DNA of 64,000 nt from Vandiemenella viatica (taxonomy: Eukaryota > Arthropoda > Insecta > Orthoptera > Morabidae), in assembly GCA_031002005.1 (NCBI GenBank), contig CM061920.1:105025447-105089446 (forward strand). The letters are read 5' to 3'. Below, piece after piece: positions 1 to 13,168 of the stretch. Position 1 is the stretch's first letter. Each line of letters begins with the position of its first letter. The position numbers and the translations under genes were made by a program. The notes under the pieces are model-generated. The model searched no databases. It had not been told where the DNA came from and was given only the letters and a program-made list of their open reading frames with translations.

Positions 1-1616
1 TTTCTGAATGCAGGATCACATGTAAATACAATACCATGCTTACTATTAGAAACCGGAAAGCTCTTACAATCAAAATGATTACGGTGTATAATTCCATACT
101 TTGTCTATTATTGTAACTATGTAAAAAGTGACTGTCATTTATTAAAATAAATATTTATTATCACGAAAGAAAATTATTGATTTATTAATACTGATACTTA
201 AACAGATAAGCAAAGGTACACTAATGATTATTGAGACTAGAAAACGTGTTTTTCATATGTTGTCCAGTTAGGTTTATAACATAGAATTAACATGTCGTGA
301 TTGTTACTTGAGTAGTATTGCATGGTAAGACAAAATTAAAGCTCATCTAAGATTATATACATATTATTTTACCGATCGGTCACATGGTTTTTGAATACTC
401 AGTGATCACCACAGTGCTCTTGGCTCACCCTGCGTGTTAGAAGGTAGACCAATGTTTGTTTCCACTCTAAAGGTAGTACTCTTTGGATCACTGAGCCTTG
501 TCCTCTCACTGAGGATCATATCTTCCTCAGCACCAAGGTTTCTCGTGGAGAATGTGTCCGTTCGTTTGAACCTGTTGAGAAAGTGTATTTTTTCTGCTCA
601 AGCTCGTGGTGGAAAAATTGGTTAACAGTGATGAGTGTAGCCTTGCAGATTTGTAGAACTGCCAGCCAATCAGAAGAGATTACCAGAGTGACATTTTAGT
701 CAGAGAGCATGAACAACAGCATGCACGCACGCACCTTGAACGGACATCGGTAGCCGCTTCATGCGATTCAAAAGCCTTGCGATCGTCCGTATAAGAAGTG
801 GTCATGCGAGATAATCTCCTTTTATCTAAGGAAGGCACTTAAGAAATTTCACTGCTATACATTCTGCTTATTGTATGGAATGAAGCCAGCTGCAATCATT
901 AGTTTTTCATTACAAGTATCTGCAACATATTTAGCATAAATTATAATTTTGTCAACAGATTTATAATTACTAATTAGATATTAATTCACTATTATTGATC
1001 AAAAATCTGTGTATAAATCAGGTATTCCCACGTGAAAATTCTCTTGCATTAGAATAGATAGTTTTATAGCTTAAAGCAGTAATGGAGAAAAAGTTTTAAT
1101 CTTAGAAAAATTGCTTATGAAAGCAAGGTATAGAGAAGAAGAAATTATTAAGGTTTCATCAAGAAAATATACTGCTAACAGAAGATCAGGGAAATTGGTT
1201 CATAAATAGTTGCAACATCGACACTATTCTGCATGGTCTTCAAAATGCAACAGAGGCTGGAAAGATCGTATGAAAAATCTACGACCAAAAAATGACCGTA
1301 AAATTATGACCAAACTGCGAACAGTTGCTGCAGTGACACAATCGGCTGTGGTTAGTAAACGTTCTATTTCTGTAGCTGAAGAACAGTTATTAATATCATC
1401 AAGAAACTAATTATAGAAACTGTTCATAAAACAAATAAAAATATCAATTAAAACAATGGAAATCCCTGGTTCAGAAGAAGAAGGAACATTGTAGAGCCGC
1501 AAAGTACAAAAATAAAATGACACTTGGAGCAAAAATTTGTGCAGTCTTCCTGTGATCCAATCATCCGATTACTCACGTACGTCACACTTCAGTATTCTGC
1601 AAGACAAACATACTCT
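1..1616. other. AT-rich DNA, no gene recognised
   Basis: Non-coding-looking sequence. The longest open frames (434-625 and 1210-1410, both plus) are about 65 codons and show no domain I recognise. Around 1060-1530 the text is rich in short Lys/Arg-type codon runs and could be a decayed coding fragment of a repeat, but no family can be named. Confidence 0.5.
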
Positions 1617-1814
1617 TAGTTCTAACTTGGGAACCATCAGACCTGTTCATAACGGATTTTGATCCCCCGAGTATATGTTGAAGGGTATTTACTCCATATG
1701 TCCGTTTTACAATTATTTCTTCAAAATGAGCCCTGGATATCGAGAAATTAACGCGGAAACATATGTGAATATCTTTTAAATACTATAATTTTAGTAGAAT
1801 TTTTAAAATCTTTA

Positions 1815-1882
1815 GGGTGGTGTATGCGGTAAGGTGCTGACTTCTCATTTTGCGAACCCGGGTTCAAATCCCCATACTGCCA
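1815..1882 (+). pseudogene. tRNA-like sequence in left arm of fold-back element
   Basis: The sequence has a good B box (GGTTCAAATCC) and an A-box-like GTGTATGCGGTAAGG with tRNA-like spacing. The 5' and 3' ends do not pair into an acceptor stem, and the anticodon arm is poor. It is therefore a tRNA-derived pol III promoter relic and not a functional tRNA gene. The same sequence occurs inverted in the right arm. Confidence 0.55.
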
Positions 1883-2191
1883 AATATTTTTATTTCTTTT
1901 TTCATATGCAGTAATCATTGAGCATTGATTTTCTTTCATTTAAAATTCATTTACGAATTTTTATTATGCGAAATAACAGACATTATGTTAGTTTCAAACA
2001 TTTACATGCTACCACCACTGAACGGAAATAAGTATAACTGTGGTAGGGGGGAAAAACCCCGACCTTATGGCTGTAATATATTTACTTTTCGATATTAATT
2101 GTAGAGATACAAGTATAGAAACGATGAACATGAAATATACCTGTTTCATTAAAAAAAAACAAATAAATAATAATCAATTAAATAATTTTCT

Positions 2192-2217
2192 AAAAAAAAA
2201 AAAAAAAAAAAAAAAAA
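2192..2217. repeat. Poly(A) tract, 26 bases
   Basis: Uninterrupted A run inside the spacer of the fold-back element. It may be the tail of a retroposed copy caught between the arms. Confidence 0.9.
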
Positions 2218-2615
2218 TGTTGGGATTGTATATTCTGTAATATTTTGTTTTAAAACTTATTTGGCATAATAAAAATTTGTAAATGAATTTTAAATGAAAT
2301 AAAATCAATGCTCAATGATGACTGCATATAAAAAAAGAAATAAAAATATTTGGCAGTATGGGGATTTGAACCCGGGTTCGCAAAATGAGAAGTTAGCATC
2401 TTACCGGATACACTACGCTGAAACTGCTAAACAATGCACTAAAATTATAATATTTAAAAGATATTCACATATGTTTCCGCGTTAATTTCTCGATATCTAG
2501 GGTTCATTTTGAAGAAATAATTGTAACACAGACATATGGAGTAATTACCCTTCAACATATACTCGGGGGATCGAAATCCGTTCTGAACAGGTCTGATGGT
2601 CTCCAAGTAAGATGA

Positions 2616-5600
2616 AACCTTAGTTTTCATAAATCCAAATTTTGCTGAACTTTCGCTATAGATTATTCATAGCGTGATGACATATCACTTCGCATACTAG
2701 TTCTAATAAAGTTCTGTGTTGATACAGAGCTGAATTGGCAGCTTTATGTACGGTCAGCTGTTGGAAACAACTGCTTAAATGCACACTGAGACGCAATACT
2801 ACTCTCTAAGTCTTCCCTCACTGTATTCCATTAAATGGCCTTATATCGCGACAGGGCCGCCAGATTTCCCCTTCACGAGATACATGCCCTCCGAGGCGAA
2901 CATTGATTCCCTCTGAGAGTCTGGGGAGAGAGTTAATTTCTGACTTGGAAATAATTAACTCTCCCGCTAACGAAGTGAAGTCAGCGACACTTGGTCTTCT
3001 GAAATCAAATCCACCACTTCAGCAGCTGAAGACCTCTCTTTCGTCCAAAATAGCCAGCGCTGTAAGTAAAAAGGGAAGAGGCATCAGAGATTACACAACT
3101 TAAACTGCTTAAAAGTAAATTGCACTTTTATTCCACATTTGAGTTAAATAATACACACACTCGTATGTTTGTATATATATGTCGTTGGTGTTGATTTTAT
3201 TTTTATAGTAAAATAACCATATACCATGGTGAAACAATTATACACAACTATTATGTATGCTAAAATGATAGAACCAGCTTCCATATAGGTGGTGCCCCTT
3301 TGGCATAGATAACCTAACTTAATTTTCTTCAATTTCAGATTTGTCTAAGATCATTTGGGTTACATCCTTCTATAGTTTTGAGAAGGAAACGCTTGCTTAG
3401 CAATCAACAACATTTTGTGAAGTTTCCGGATTCCATTTAACAATTCTCTCCCCGTTCAAATCTTGTTCTTTCTTAAACAGTTTTGTTAGAATCATTAAAC
3501 CGGGATGGTAAGTCAATATTCCTCTCACAATTTTGGCAATTAAAAAGAAATGTGGATTATCGGCGAAAATTCATATGGACATATGCTCTAATGTTATTGA
3601 TTAGACTGTGTAAATTTATTATAATACGACAAATTAAAATTATTTTTTACGTCTGCAAATAATGGTGGTTTGCAGTTTAACTATTGTGAAGGTGATAGTT
3701 TGGATGACAGCAAATACATCAGCATCAATTCGGTGCTGTTAGTTTTACGAGCTGTTCCAAACTGATAAAAAAGAAAAAAAAAATAGGTTCAAGTGTCGTG
3801 AGGCCAGATTATGTATTAAACTGAATTCACATAAGAAAAACCATAAAATGGAGTACATTATTACAAAATTGTTTGCCCATGGGATGTTATATAAATCCAA
3901 CTTCTGATCCAAGTTGGAAAACAATATCAAATATTAAAAAAAAGTATTTTCGCAACCTATTTATAATACGATTCATGAAATTTTCAATCCTATGGCATAT
4001 ATAATTTTTCTGTCGTAAAAATAATCTACTGAATAGTTCATCCTTTTAGATTTTTTTACGGATACTCTAACGTATAGAATTATCCGTATAGTTCTACTGT
4101 AACCTTTAGGTGGCTACAGATCACATTGAATTCCGACAAAACTTTTGTGTCATCAGTTTGGAAATAAACGGAGGGGAATAGGTTTTTGCTCAAAAAAATC
4201 GTAGGAATAGTGTGTACCAGATGACCCCTAGTACATTTAATAACGAATAAAATATTAATAATTTTTTTGAAAATTAAAATTTTAGGGGACTGTTGGTGTG
4301 AAGACAGCAAAACATAAGGAGATGCGAAGATCTGATTAAGAGCAGGTAGATAAGCGGAGGGCTGTCGGTCTTCAAAGATTATAATACTTGAGTGACATTG
4401 TGAAACGATAGCCGAAATCTCGTTTGTTAGCGAAAGACGCATAATAGGGGTGCACTAAAATCTCTTAAGAGAATTTTCAAAGAAGTGTTGGGACGGAGAT
4501 TCAGCCGATCAAGTATCTTATTCGGGGACGTGGAGAAAAATAGAAATTCTTAAACAACTGAGTGCGGTAAAGTCAGCGGCATTATGAAAACACTACATAT
4601 TCACGTGTGCAGTAGCAAATGAAAACGAAAGCCCGTGTCAAAAGTGTGGCAGAAAACAAGTAGCGAATGAAAAATTGAGCAATAAGAAGTGCTAGTAATT
4701 ACTGTTATATTAGGTCATTTTCTTGGTTTACCATCGATATTGTGCGCCACTATTCTTGAAAATATGTATCAACTAGAGGTGGGGAACGACGAAGCCAGAG
4801 TTTCCTTAAAAAAAAAAAAAAAAAAAACCGACGCAGAGAAGCTTAACTCATAATACTTGAGACGTGATGTTACGACATGATACATCAGACTTGCTGGTGC
4901 ACAGACATGTCTGCAAGTCAATAGAGAATTTATATTATTCGACAATGAATTTTTGGGAGTTGGCGCAAGTGATATGTCAGTATATTTCTTGTTAAGAATA
5001 GCGATACTGTATGGCTAGAAGCTAACATCACGGTGCCACCGAATGAAGATATAATAAGGTCCGGTAATGCGCTAGTGATGAACGTGGTTCGTTGGTTCTC
5101 CGACATCATGCTGCCTAGTGATCATCGATATGGTAATACAGTACCAACGACTTAACCATTCATCGATTGAAAATTCAAAATCTGAAAATTATAGCCACCC
5201 GATCTCACCTTGGTTGTGCAGATGATGCGATAGCAATTTTCATGTCCTTATTATATGTATTCAGTGAACTAATGTCATTTTTGTACAATGATCTGCTGGT
5301 TATCTTCTGTGATTATTTATTGAATTTCGTGTTAAACACGTGTTCCAAGTGTTGTGTCAATTTGTTTAGTTAACCACGGGATTAATAATTTTTTAAGGTT
5401 AATTTTCATTTAAATATTTATTTTATATTTTTTTTATTTTTTACAATTTGCTAATTTTATATTTGTTTTAGAAGTAATATCATCCCACCTAGGTTTTGTA
5501 GATTGTTAATTTCAGTAATATATACGTTAAATTGGATTAGTTTTTTAATATGAATAATTTTCTACGGTGCCCAACATTTTAAATAAATGATACCAACAAT

Positions 5601-5929
5601 CAGGTAATCAAAATTCGCAGGCCTAGTATTAATATTCACAAATGACTATTTTATTTTGTAACATTGCCAAATGATCATGTGGAATACATAAACATCAAAT
5701 ATTTTCTATCAGCAGATCTTCTAGTATAATTTCGTACTGATGAATGTTAACTGGTAACAAAATTTTCTTCAAATCATTTGTAAATTCGCTTTTATTATTT
5801 TTATCTTTTTGGTTACAAATTTTGAAATTATGACGATATTATAGATTCCGTAATATTCCCGTCTTTCGTTCAGAATTACTGAACCTTAAAATGAATCTAC
5901 GAATCGAAATTAAACATCTTTTTTTCTAG
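2616..5929. other. Unrecognised AT-rich DNA
   Basis: I see no gene or recognisable transposon here. The longest open frame is 4080-4442 on the minus strand (120 codons), with no known motif and low-complexity composition; I do not call it a gene. A 20-base poly(A) tract lies at 4808-4827. Confidence 0.5.
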
Positions 5930-6112
5930 CTTTATGCTTCGTTGATGTCAAGGTCATTAGAGGCTGGAAAGGACTGTGAACATTGAACAGCAAGGGTTTC
6001 GGCTATGACCTTTTCAAGAAACCACCACTCTTGTAGAACTTCGAGAAACAGTGGAAAATCAAAATCTGGATGGTCGGACGGCGACTGGAACCCGCACCCT
6101 CTATAATACGTC
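5930..6112 (-). repeat. tRNA-derived SINE, family A (old copy)
   Basis: Reverse-orientation copy of the family seen complete at 33796-34062. It shows the tail block (GATGTCAAGGTCATTAGAGG), a decayed core, the linker around AAATCTGGATGG and a mutated B box (GACTGGAACCC). A T run at 5919-5927 marks the former poly(A) end. It is heavily diverged and the head beyond the B box is cut off. Confidence 0.7.
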
Positions 6113-6221
6113 GCCAAACTTTTTTTTTGTATTTGCGATCAGTTGGGTTCTTGAACAAAGCAAATATGCTATATATCATTTAGCAACTGAACCATTCCAC
6201 AAAGACTCACGAAAAGAAAAT

Positions 6222-6271
6222 TTGCTTCCCACCATTGGAAACGCAGTTGCTTCCCACCATTGGAAATGCAG
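6222..6271. repeat. 25-bp tandem duplication
   Basis: Two adjacent 25-base units (6222-6246 and 6247-6271), each beginning TTGCTTCCCACCATTGGAAA, differ at a single base. This is a recent local duplication in otherwise unremarkable DNA. Confidence 0.9.
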
Positions 6272-8744
6272 GAGCTTAAAACCATTAAGGACTATTTTAT
6301 CACCAGTCTCCATTTTTCTAGAAGCAGTCTAAAAATAGAGGCACACGAGCAATGCTTACGGAAATAGGTCACTTAGCGATAGTAATGTAGCTAAAATTAG
6401 GTATGTGAGTCTATTTGTAAGTGTATTTTTGTATTTAGACGCTAAAATAAGTATCTGAAGACTGCTAAAATGGCTAATTATTATCCTTAAAAATGTTTCT
6501 TCCTTAGTGCTGAGTCGAAAGAATTTCTACAAAATGATGTATACCATGATGAAAATGGGTTTTTTCTTACGTTTTGGTTAATTTCACTTTTCTTACAACA
6601 CCTGGAAGCCATACTCCCATAAATGTTACTGGTAGTTAATAATTATTAAATAAACTTTTTGCTGTCATTTGTTTACTGTAGTTTCCATAGTCACTATGGA
6701 AGATTCCACCAAGTACACGTGAGTTTTTTTAAGAATATTAAAGAATATGGTAAACAGTCTTTGATAAAAACAATAAAATTTAAAGCCTGTATTGTAAACG
6801 ACCCGGAACATGTGTATGGCGTGTGGATTTAATATTTACAAAAATTTAATTTTGTATTTATAAACTGACAACATTTATTTTTGTTTTCTATCAGTATTAC
6901 CATATTGTGCTTCACATGAATTTAGGATAAATAATCGCTGACTGAAGGCAACAAACTAAAAACTTATCGCATTCTATTTTCGTTAAATATGCAATAAAGT
7001 CATTACAGATTAGTGTTAAGGTAATAAGAGCTTGTTGAAGGAAACAAGTTTAAGTTTCGACTGTTTCTCCACTATTACCTTAACGGTGATATATAATAAG
7101 TCTACAATGCTGGTTTGTAATTACGCGTATCTAGGTCATACGTTCGAAAATTATCGTAGAAAAGACATCATTGCTGTATATAGCCTGGGATCTGAGGTAC
7201 TTTGACAGTAATAAAATCATATTATGACTCACAGCCGTATTAAAAAGATATTGTAGAACTTATAAAATAAGTCATTGCTCTGAAATTCATAGAAATAAAT
7301 GACGAGAGCTGTTGTTGTGAAAAATAATACCTTAACGAAGGCTTTAAAGAGTTATTATTCAGTATACTCGGAGATTTTGAGATTTTTTTAAGTGTAATTG
7401 AACTGTTCATAACAGAATAAGGATACATGTCTTATGCGTAAGTGAATTTGAATTCGCGTTATAGAGAACTAACTCTAAAAGACAAACACAAAAACACTGT
7501 GCTATGCAATGCATAGTGACAACTGTAACGGAAATGAGTGATAGTCCCTTTATTACCTTTAATCGTTGTAGCAAATTCAAAAACCGACAGCTATAACAGT
7601 TATTTCTCTTTGTTTTCTGATACGAGCAAGTGAACTTGAAATCTTGTTATTCTGTGACAGAACCTTTAAGTCTTTAGCTGAATTCTTGGTCGTTTCAAGA
7701 CCGTAAAAGAATATGTTACTACCTTACTTTCATTATCAAAATTATTTCGAGTTCACTACATGCTGGCTTACTGCAGGAAAGTACGTGATGGATATGACGT
7801 GTTAGGTACCAGTAAATAAATCTATTTGTGAATTTGGTTATTTGTGCTACTGGTTAATTGGAAATGTTTACCTAATTCCGATATTTTTTATTTTATTTTT
7901 ACTACCCCTTCACTTGTGTTTTCTGTTAAGGAAACACCTCTGGAATGTGTAGCGTGTTATGGGTAATACATGAAAATACCTGATGAGTAAAAATACGTAT
8001 GGTGAAAACTATTGAACGTTGAAACTAAATTAAACATTAAAATTTACACTGCATTTGTAAAAGTCATGTCAGATAAATTTAATTACTGTTTAAAATTTTT
8101 TGAATGAAAAAGAAAGAACTGCTAAAAGTATCATCTTTTTATTAAAAACATATCTTTATTGTATATATATGATTTGTACTCTCAGGAAATTTATTAAACA
8201 GAGGTGCCACAGCATAATTAACACATATTTGTGTTAGCGATATATGAATTTAGTGCAAGTTAGTTTTTCTTGTATTTTGTATACATGGAAACATGATTGA
8301 AACAATATAGCGTATGTATAAAATGGGAGAATATATAATAAGAAGTTATTGTAAGAATAATGAACATTTTAAAGAGATCATAGTAGAAATAATCCTAATA
8401 GCTCTTGTCAATTCAGTGAGAAACTATGATCTTTGTGCAAACTTTTTCCTCACTATACGGCTGAAGAATTTTAAGAGGTGGATAAATGCTTCAATTAACC
8501 CGCCATGTGACACAGTGCACAGTGCAGTGACACACGGGGCCAAAATGTACAACGATCCCAGGTCTTTTCAGATCATAGATACCAGTACTGAATCTGTGGG
8601 ATGTGGAAAGGATTCTCTTTCGAAAAATACATTTACACTAAAAAATGTGTACACCGAATGATGTCTTGTCATTGTTGCAAAGACTTGCTACCCTATGTAC
8701 ACTGCATGCAATTTTTATTGTGATATGCCACCCTGTTTTCTAGC
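6272..8744. other. Unrecognised AT-rich DNA
   Basis: No gene or transposon recognised apart from a small inverted repeat at 7015-7084. Open frames are short and have no recognisable motif. Confidence 0.5.
7015..7084. repeat. Short perfect inverted repeat (12-bp arms)
   Basis: GTTAAGGTAATA at 7015-7026 is perfectly complementary to 7073-7084. The 46-base interior contains a second small hairpin, CTTGTT...AACAAG, at 7031-7048. It could fold as a nested stem-loop; its role is unknown. Confidence 0.6.
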
Positions 8745-8985
8745 GTTTAATACGTCATGCGACAGAACACGGCCGCAGTAGCTAGCTGTGTGCGACAGGC
8801 CCGGCAGCTGGCGCTAAGTGAAGGTGGGCGGCTGACAGGCAATATCTCTGGCTGCCTGGCGTGCTTGCCTGCGCGGCGCAGGAATCCGGCCTCCTTTGAG
8901 ACGCGATGAGGCGCCTGAGATATTAGCTCGTTACACCGCCAGGTCAAGTGTTGCACCTCAGCACCGGAGCTGATCACGTGACGAG
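8745..8985. other. GC-rich island in AT-rich surroundings
   Basis: About 240 bases with clearly higher GC and many CpG dinucleotides, for example around GGCCCGGCAGCTGGCGC and GCCTGCGCGGCGCAGG. No coding frame with a known domain overlaps it. It could be a regulatory island or part of an unrecognised repeat. Confidence 0.4.
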
Positions 8986-11396
8986 ACTGTGACTGTCATC
9001 CAAACACGCAAAGCCCATTTATATGCAAATATTTTCACTCCGAACTCATTCCAAAAATCACAAAAAAATCGATACAAAATCAGATTTCTGTCTTCTGACG
9101 TGCGGATGATGGATTCAGAATCCATAGTTACAAGACTGCAAGGACTCAAGAACTCTCAACCCACGGTTGCTTACATATATACGCACGTTAGATTTGAGTT
9201 TGCAGCTACCAGTTGGGTAAAATTGTTTGCCACTGATGTCAAAAATGTCTGTTGGATAGTTGTTTACTAGCCTTTCAATGGATGTTCGTGGCTCTCAACT
9301 AGCCTGCAATCTAGCTGGTTGTCAACATTGGCATAAATCCACCAAAACTTACAAATAGATTTTATTTATCTGTAACAGAGCTCTTTTCGCATATATTGAA
9401 TTGTATTAATTTTGCACCAATGAGTCAGCAAATTTACTCTTGAGGTCAAACGAGTTATTGTCCTTTAACAATCTGTAACACTATTTATCCTTATAATTTT
9501 ATACCCACTACATTCGTCTGTCTCACAGCACAGAGAGTCTCTTCAACCATAGATCGTACTTGTCACAGGAATAACATAGTTTGGTAAGACCCCGCTAACT
9601 ATCCGTATTATTATACTATTATTATAATTTCGCAAATGGTATACTATGAATAGCGTGGTTGGTGGTTTGTATAATGAAAGAAGAATCAGCTCATTTGTAG
9701 CAACAATTTTTTGTCAACTAACTTACAACGTCTTCCGAAACAATCAGAAGTGATGAAATTTTTTTCCCTAACAGAACCAAAAATGTGGGAATTAGGTTTG
9801 TTGCCGAAACGTTGTGCGATGATTTAAATAAAAATATTATCCGGCAGAAAACCCGAGAAAAGTTTATTTCAGAACCAAAAATATCCAAAAACCTCCTTTC
9901 TCTAGAAACCACATACAGTTTGTCAATATTCCTGTGATATGTGGTGACCCTAACTAGCGGCAACGCTATCACTCCTTGTTGACATTGGATTGCCAATCTG
10001 AACTATCGCATATCCGTGACCTTGATTGTTTATAATTTTGCCATTTACGGGTTGAATTTCGAAGGATTTCTACCTTTATTAATACTGTTACCAAAGCGGA
10101 GAACTTAGTCTTTAAAATTATACCTCATTTATCGTTTTTGGTTAGGCATGACAGGAGAAATACGCCCTGCCACAAAAAATAACAATAATAAATATGATTT
10201 ATTTGTGGAGCATACACTTATAACCTTAAAAATGCAACAGAAATAATAAAAAAAAACGAAGCAGTTCAGAAAATTATACCACTAAAATCAATTCAGAATA
10301 TAACCTATCAATAAATGCGTATTACGTTATTGGCTAAAGGGTACTTAGACCTCCGAGTAACAGAATACAAATTTAATGTTAAAACAATAAATGTATAATG
10401 AAACTACATTTGGAGGTGAAGACTTTTACAAACAATTTGATTTAAAAATATTAAATCCGTTGAAACATGAACACATTTTTCTAATTCAGCCACCGTGAAA
10501 TAATTCTTTAAGTTCATACACTCAATACATATATTAGAAGCCATCTTTCAATCCTACTTCTTCCTCAGGTATGAATGGGCCTGGATTAAAACATATCCAG
10601 ATACATAGCTATAGATATGTGTCCAACGGTAACGAATGTGTGCGTCCTCAACAAGGATTCACTGGGGAATTGAAAGATCTTTGTCCTTTGGCGATGGTCC
10701 TTGGTTCGTCCAGACCTCTTCTTCTTCACTATTTGCAGAATGGTCCAATGCTCGCTGCTAACTATAAGACGTTCCAGACGAGATCGTGGAATAAACATTG
10801 CATTCACTGTTATAGAGGCGCGATTTGTCCTTGGATGACGGCGGGTTTTTTAAAAAATTCCACATGAAGAGATTGTGTATTGCGTGCTAAACACGGCACA
10901 CAGCTCCAATCACTGAGGACATTACAATTTATTAAAACGTGTCTCACAATAACTTTCAGAATTGCTCCCTCATATGTTTCACAAAAAACAGCACATTCAT
11001 CAAATTAGCTTCCTGCTTGTAGACTAGCAGACACCACTCTCCCCTCTATTAACTAATTTGATATTATCTAACTTCCTGCTGAATCTTACTAGCAGTGTTT
11101 CAGCTATATTCAGATGCAAAGCTGTGAAAAATTCTACCAAGGAACCCGTCAACTCGCAGTATTGGCTACGAAATCCCGCCAAATTCTCTCAGGTCAGTGA
11201 CCTCACTCTCATAGGCTCCCTCCACTATCTGACGCTAGCTCCCTAGCAGCTAAGTGGAGCCATAACAAAGTAGGGAGCACCAATTCAGTTCCTTAAAAAT
11301 GTCTGGATCCAACCACCGGAAACACTTTCCTCATTTAAAAATGCAGTTCTGGTATTAATCACTACAATACAAAATGAGGAATTATCTGTAAAATCC
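8986..11396. other. Unrecognised DNA, possible decayed coding fragment near 10.56-10.87 kb
   Basis: Between about 10560 and 10867 both strands are open for 70-98 codons with a more even base composition than the surroundings. That resembles an old coding piece of a transposon or gene, but no motif identifies it. The remainder is AT-rich and featureless to me. Confidence 0.35.
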
Positions 11397-11646
11397 GAGC
11401 GTGGTGGGTGGGTGGGTGGGTAGTAGAGCACTGGCCTCGCGTTCTGTGGGACGCGGGTTCGAATCTCCATTCGGGCATCCAGATTTTGATTTTCCATGGT
11501 TTCCCCAAATCACTCCAGGCGATTGAAGGGACGCTTCGTTCAAAAGGCTATGGCCGTATTTCTTCCCGTTCCATGCCCCCATCCATTCCGGCCTCTAATT
11601 ACCTCGACGTCGATGAGGTGCAAAACCAGCAGAAATAAAAAAAAAA
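11397..11646 (+). repeat. tRNA-derived SINE, family A (nearly complete)
   Basis: Starts GAGCGTGGTGGGTGGG and has the B box GGGTTCGAATCTCC around 11454-11467. The GGGCATCCAGA linker follows, then the core with TTTTCCATGGTTTCCCC and the tail hairpin-like CCTCGACGTCGATGAGG. It ends in an A-rich tail. The GTGG unit near the 5' end is expanded (GGTGGGTGGGTGGG). No clear TSD. Confidence 0.85.
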
Positions 11647-12954
11647 CCTTTACAATAACATTTCGAGACATTATTCAATTAATTCTGTTTCATAAATAAG
11701 CTGAGTACATTTAATTGTAATTGACTAAAAACGTTAATTCTAAGGTAAATGAAATTTTTGAAGTGTCCACACGAGCTGTACTAAATTCGTTGATTAAATG
11801 TAATAGTAGCGTCGTTATGGTGGAAGAAATATGTAAGAAATCATTTTTTGATTGAAAAGTGGAGTTTTAAGATGGTGATCTCTACTAGCAGGGCACGTCA
11901 CAGGTTGTTGCTTACCTCCAATAACAGTTTGTGTATAATCTCAACATGGAAGAACGTAACAAATGAATCGTGGTTGAGACCACCGACTATTCAGCTGCCG
12001 TCATATATTTATTACTTCACTTCAGTTACACCCCTTATGCCATTATCCTGCTAAGTTTGGTTTCCGTTCTGAATCTCGTGATTTAGATGTAGGAGACACA
12101 GAAAAGGAGACATAAGAATTCGTAGCTCCTTGTCGTTTGAGCTCCTATTTGTGGGTTAGGTGCGCAGCCGTGTGGCCACGCCCTGTGGTAAGCTGTCGTG
12201 CTCCCCGCAGTCAGTCGGAGGAGGTCGGCCTCCGTGGCTGGTGGTCACGTAGTGCGGACGTGCCTACCCGCGCGCCATTAGGGGCGACAGCCCAGCACTG
12301 GGGATAAAGAAACGGAAAGAAACTGCGGAAGCAGTAAAAATATATAAAAAGGAAGGATCGCAGATAAATCTGGGCGCCCGCATTCACAGCCTCATCCGTC
12401 TCTCCCTCCCTCCCGCCCCCTCCTCCCTTCTCACTACAGAATTATCACCTTAAATTGTTTTGTTTCATGTTTAATGCGTTCAGCGGCGTGGGGGAATGAG
12501 TCTGCATTCAGATCTCAGATAAGATAATACCTATTCCAGTCTCTATTTTTCTCTCAGCAAGCAAGTTCCGGGATATTTTTCTTCTTTCCTTTCTTTTATC
12601 GTATGAATTGTGTAGCTAAATGAGTGCTCATCAAACTTCACAATGGCCTTTTTATCAACACAAGTACTACAACTTTATCTTCTATTCGTTCTTTGCTTTA
12701 ATTCTTAATTTTTCTCGATAATTATGAGAGTTTGCAGTTTTGGTTCTTTCATATTGCAGTATAATGGAAACATCTTACAAAATGTTTAATTGCACACATC
12801 ATGACGTGGCTCACCAGGACAGCCAAGAACCATCTGACTCTGGCCGGTGTAAGCCTACGATTACAAAATGTATATATGTTCGTTTAGGCCAACTAGAACC
12901 ACGTTAAGCCTTTGATTGGCTTGAATTTTGCTGTGGATGTGTAAACTTCAGTTT
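11647..12954. other. Unrecognised DNA with a GC-rich patch (about 12125-12430)
   Basis: No gene seen. The patch at 12125-12430 is GC-rich. It contains GTCGGCCTCCGTGGCTGGTGG, which resembles the start of a tRNA-derived SINE head, and then a pyrimidine-rich CTCCCTCCCTCCCGCCCCCTC run. It may be a decayed SINE; evidence is weak. Confidence 0.35.
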
Positions 12955-13168
12955 TAAAACTAGGGTTGTTAGACCTACAAGGGACCTACAGTTCAACGTG
13001 GAACCATGGAAGCGTTCTGGCTTACTTCACTCTACAGAGTATGCTGTGTCATAAGTCAAGGTCGTGTTATGGGCTTATGAAAATCCCCGAAAAGCCCGGG
13101 ATTTGAATCGGGAATCTTCCGATCTCAAGTCAGATACCTTAACCACCGAACCACTAGGCCACTTATCT
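12955..13168 (-). repeat. tRNA-derived SINE, family D
   Basis: Reverse-orientation SINE. Read on the minus strand it opens with a tRNA-like head, GTGGCCTAGTGGTTCGGTGG then TTAAGG, with B box CGATTCAAATCCCGG. The body contains CAACGTGGAACC in plus-strand reading near its far end. A second copy lies at 33545-33738. Confidence 0.8.

Larger units (their letters stand above)
1617..2615. repeat. Fold-back (long inverted repeat) element with tRNA-like arms
   Basis: The left arm (about 1617-1977) reappears as its reverse complement in the right arm (about 2262-2615) with roughly 85-90% identity by eye. The spacer of about 280 bases contains a 26-base A run. Each arm carries a tRNA-like block whose B box reads GGGTTCAAATCCCC, preceded by an A-box-like stretch (left 1815-1882, right about 2366-2432 in reverse). 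No transposase frame is present. It is either a fold-back/MITE-type transposon or two head-to-head copies of a tRNA-like SINE. The matched outer ends favour a single fold-back unit. Confidence 0.75.

Noticed and set aside
1815..1882. Functional tRNA gene
   Set aside because: The B box is good, but no acceptor stem can pair and the anticodon arm is poor. It recurs inverted within a repeat.
4080..4442. 120-codon minus-strand open frame as a gene
   Set aside because: It has no recognisable domain, no supporting start or splice context, and its composition matches the AT-rich flanks.
10571..10867. Host exon
   Set aside because: Both strands are open over the same stretch, but no protein motif or clear splice-site pair supports either.
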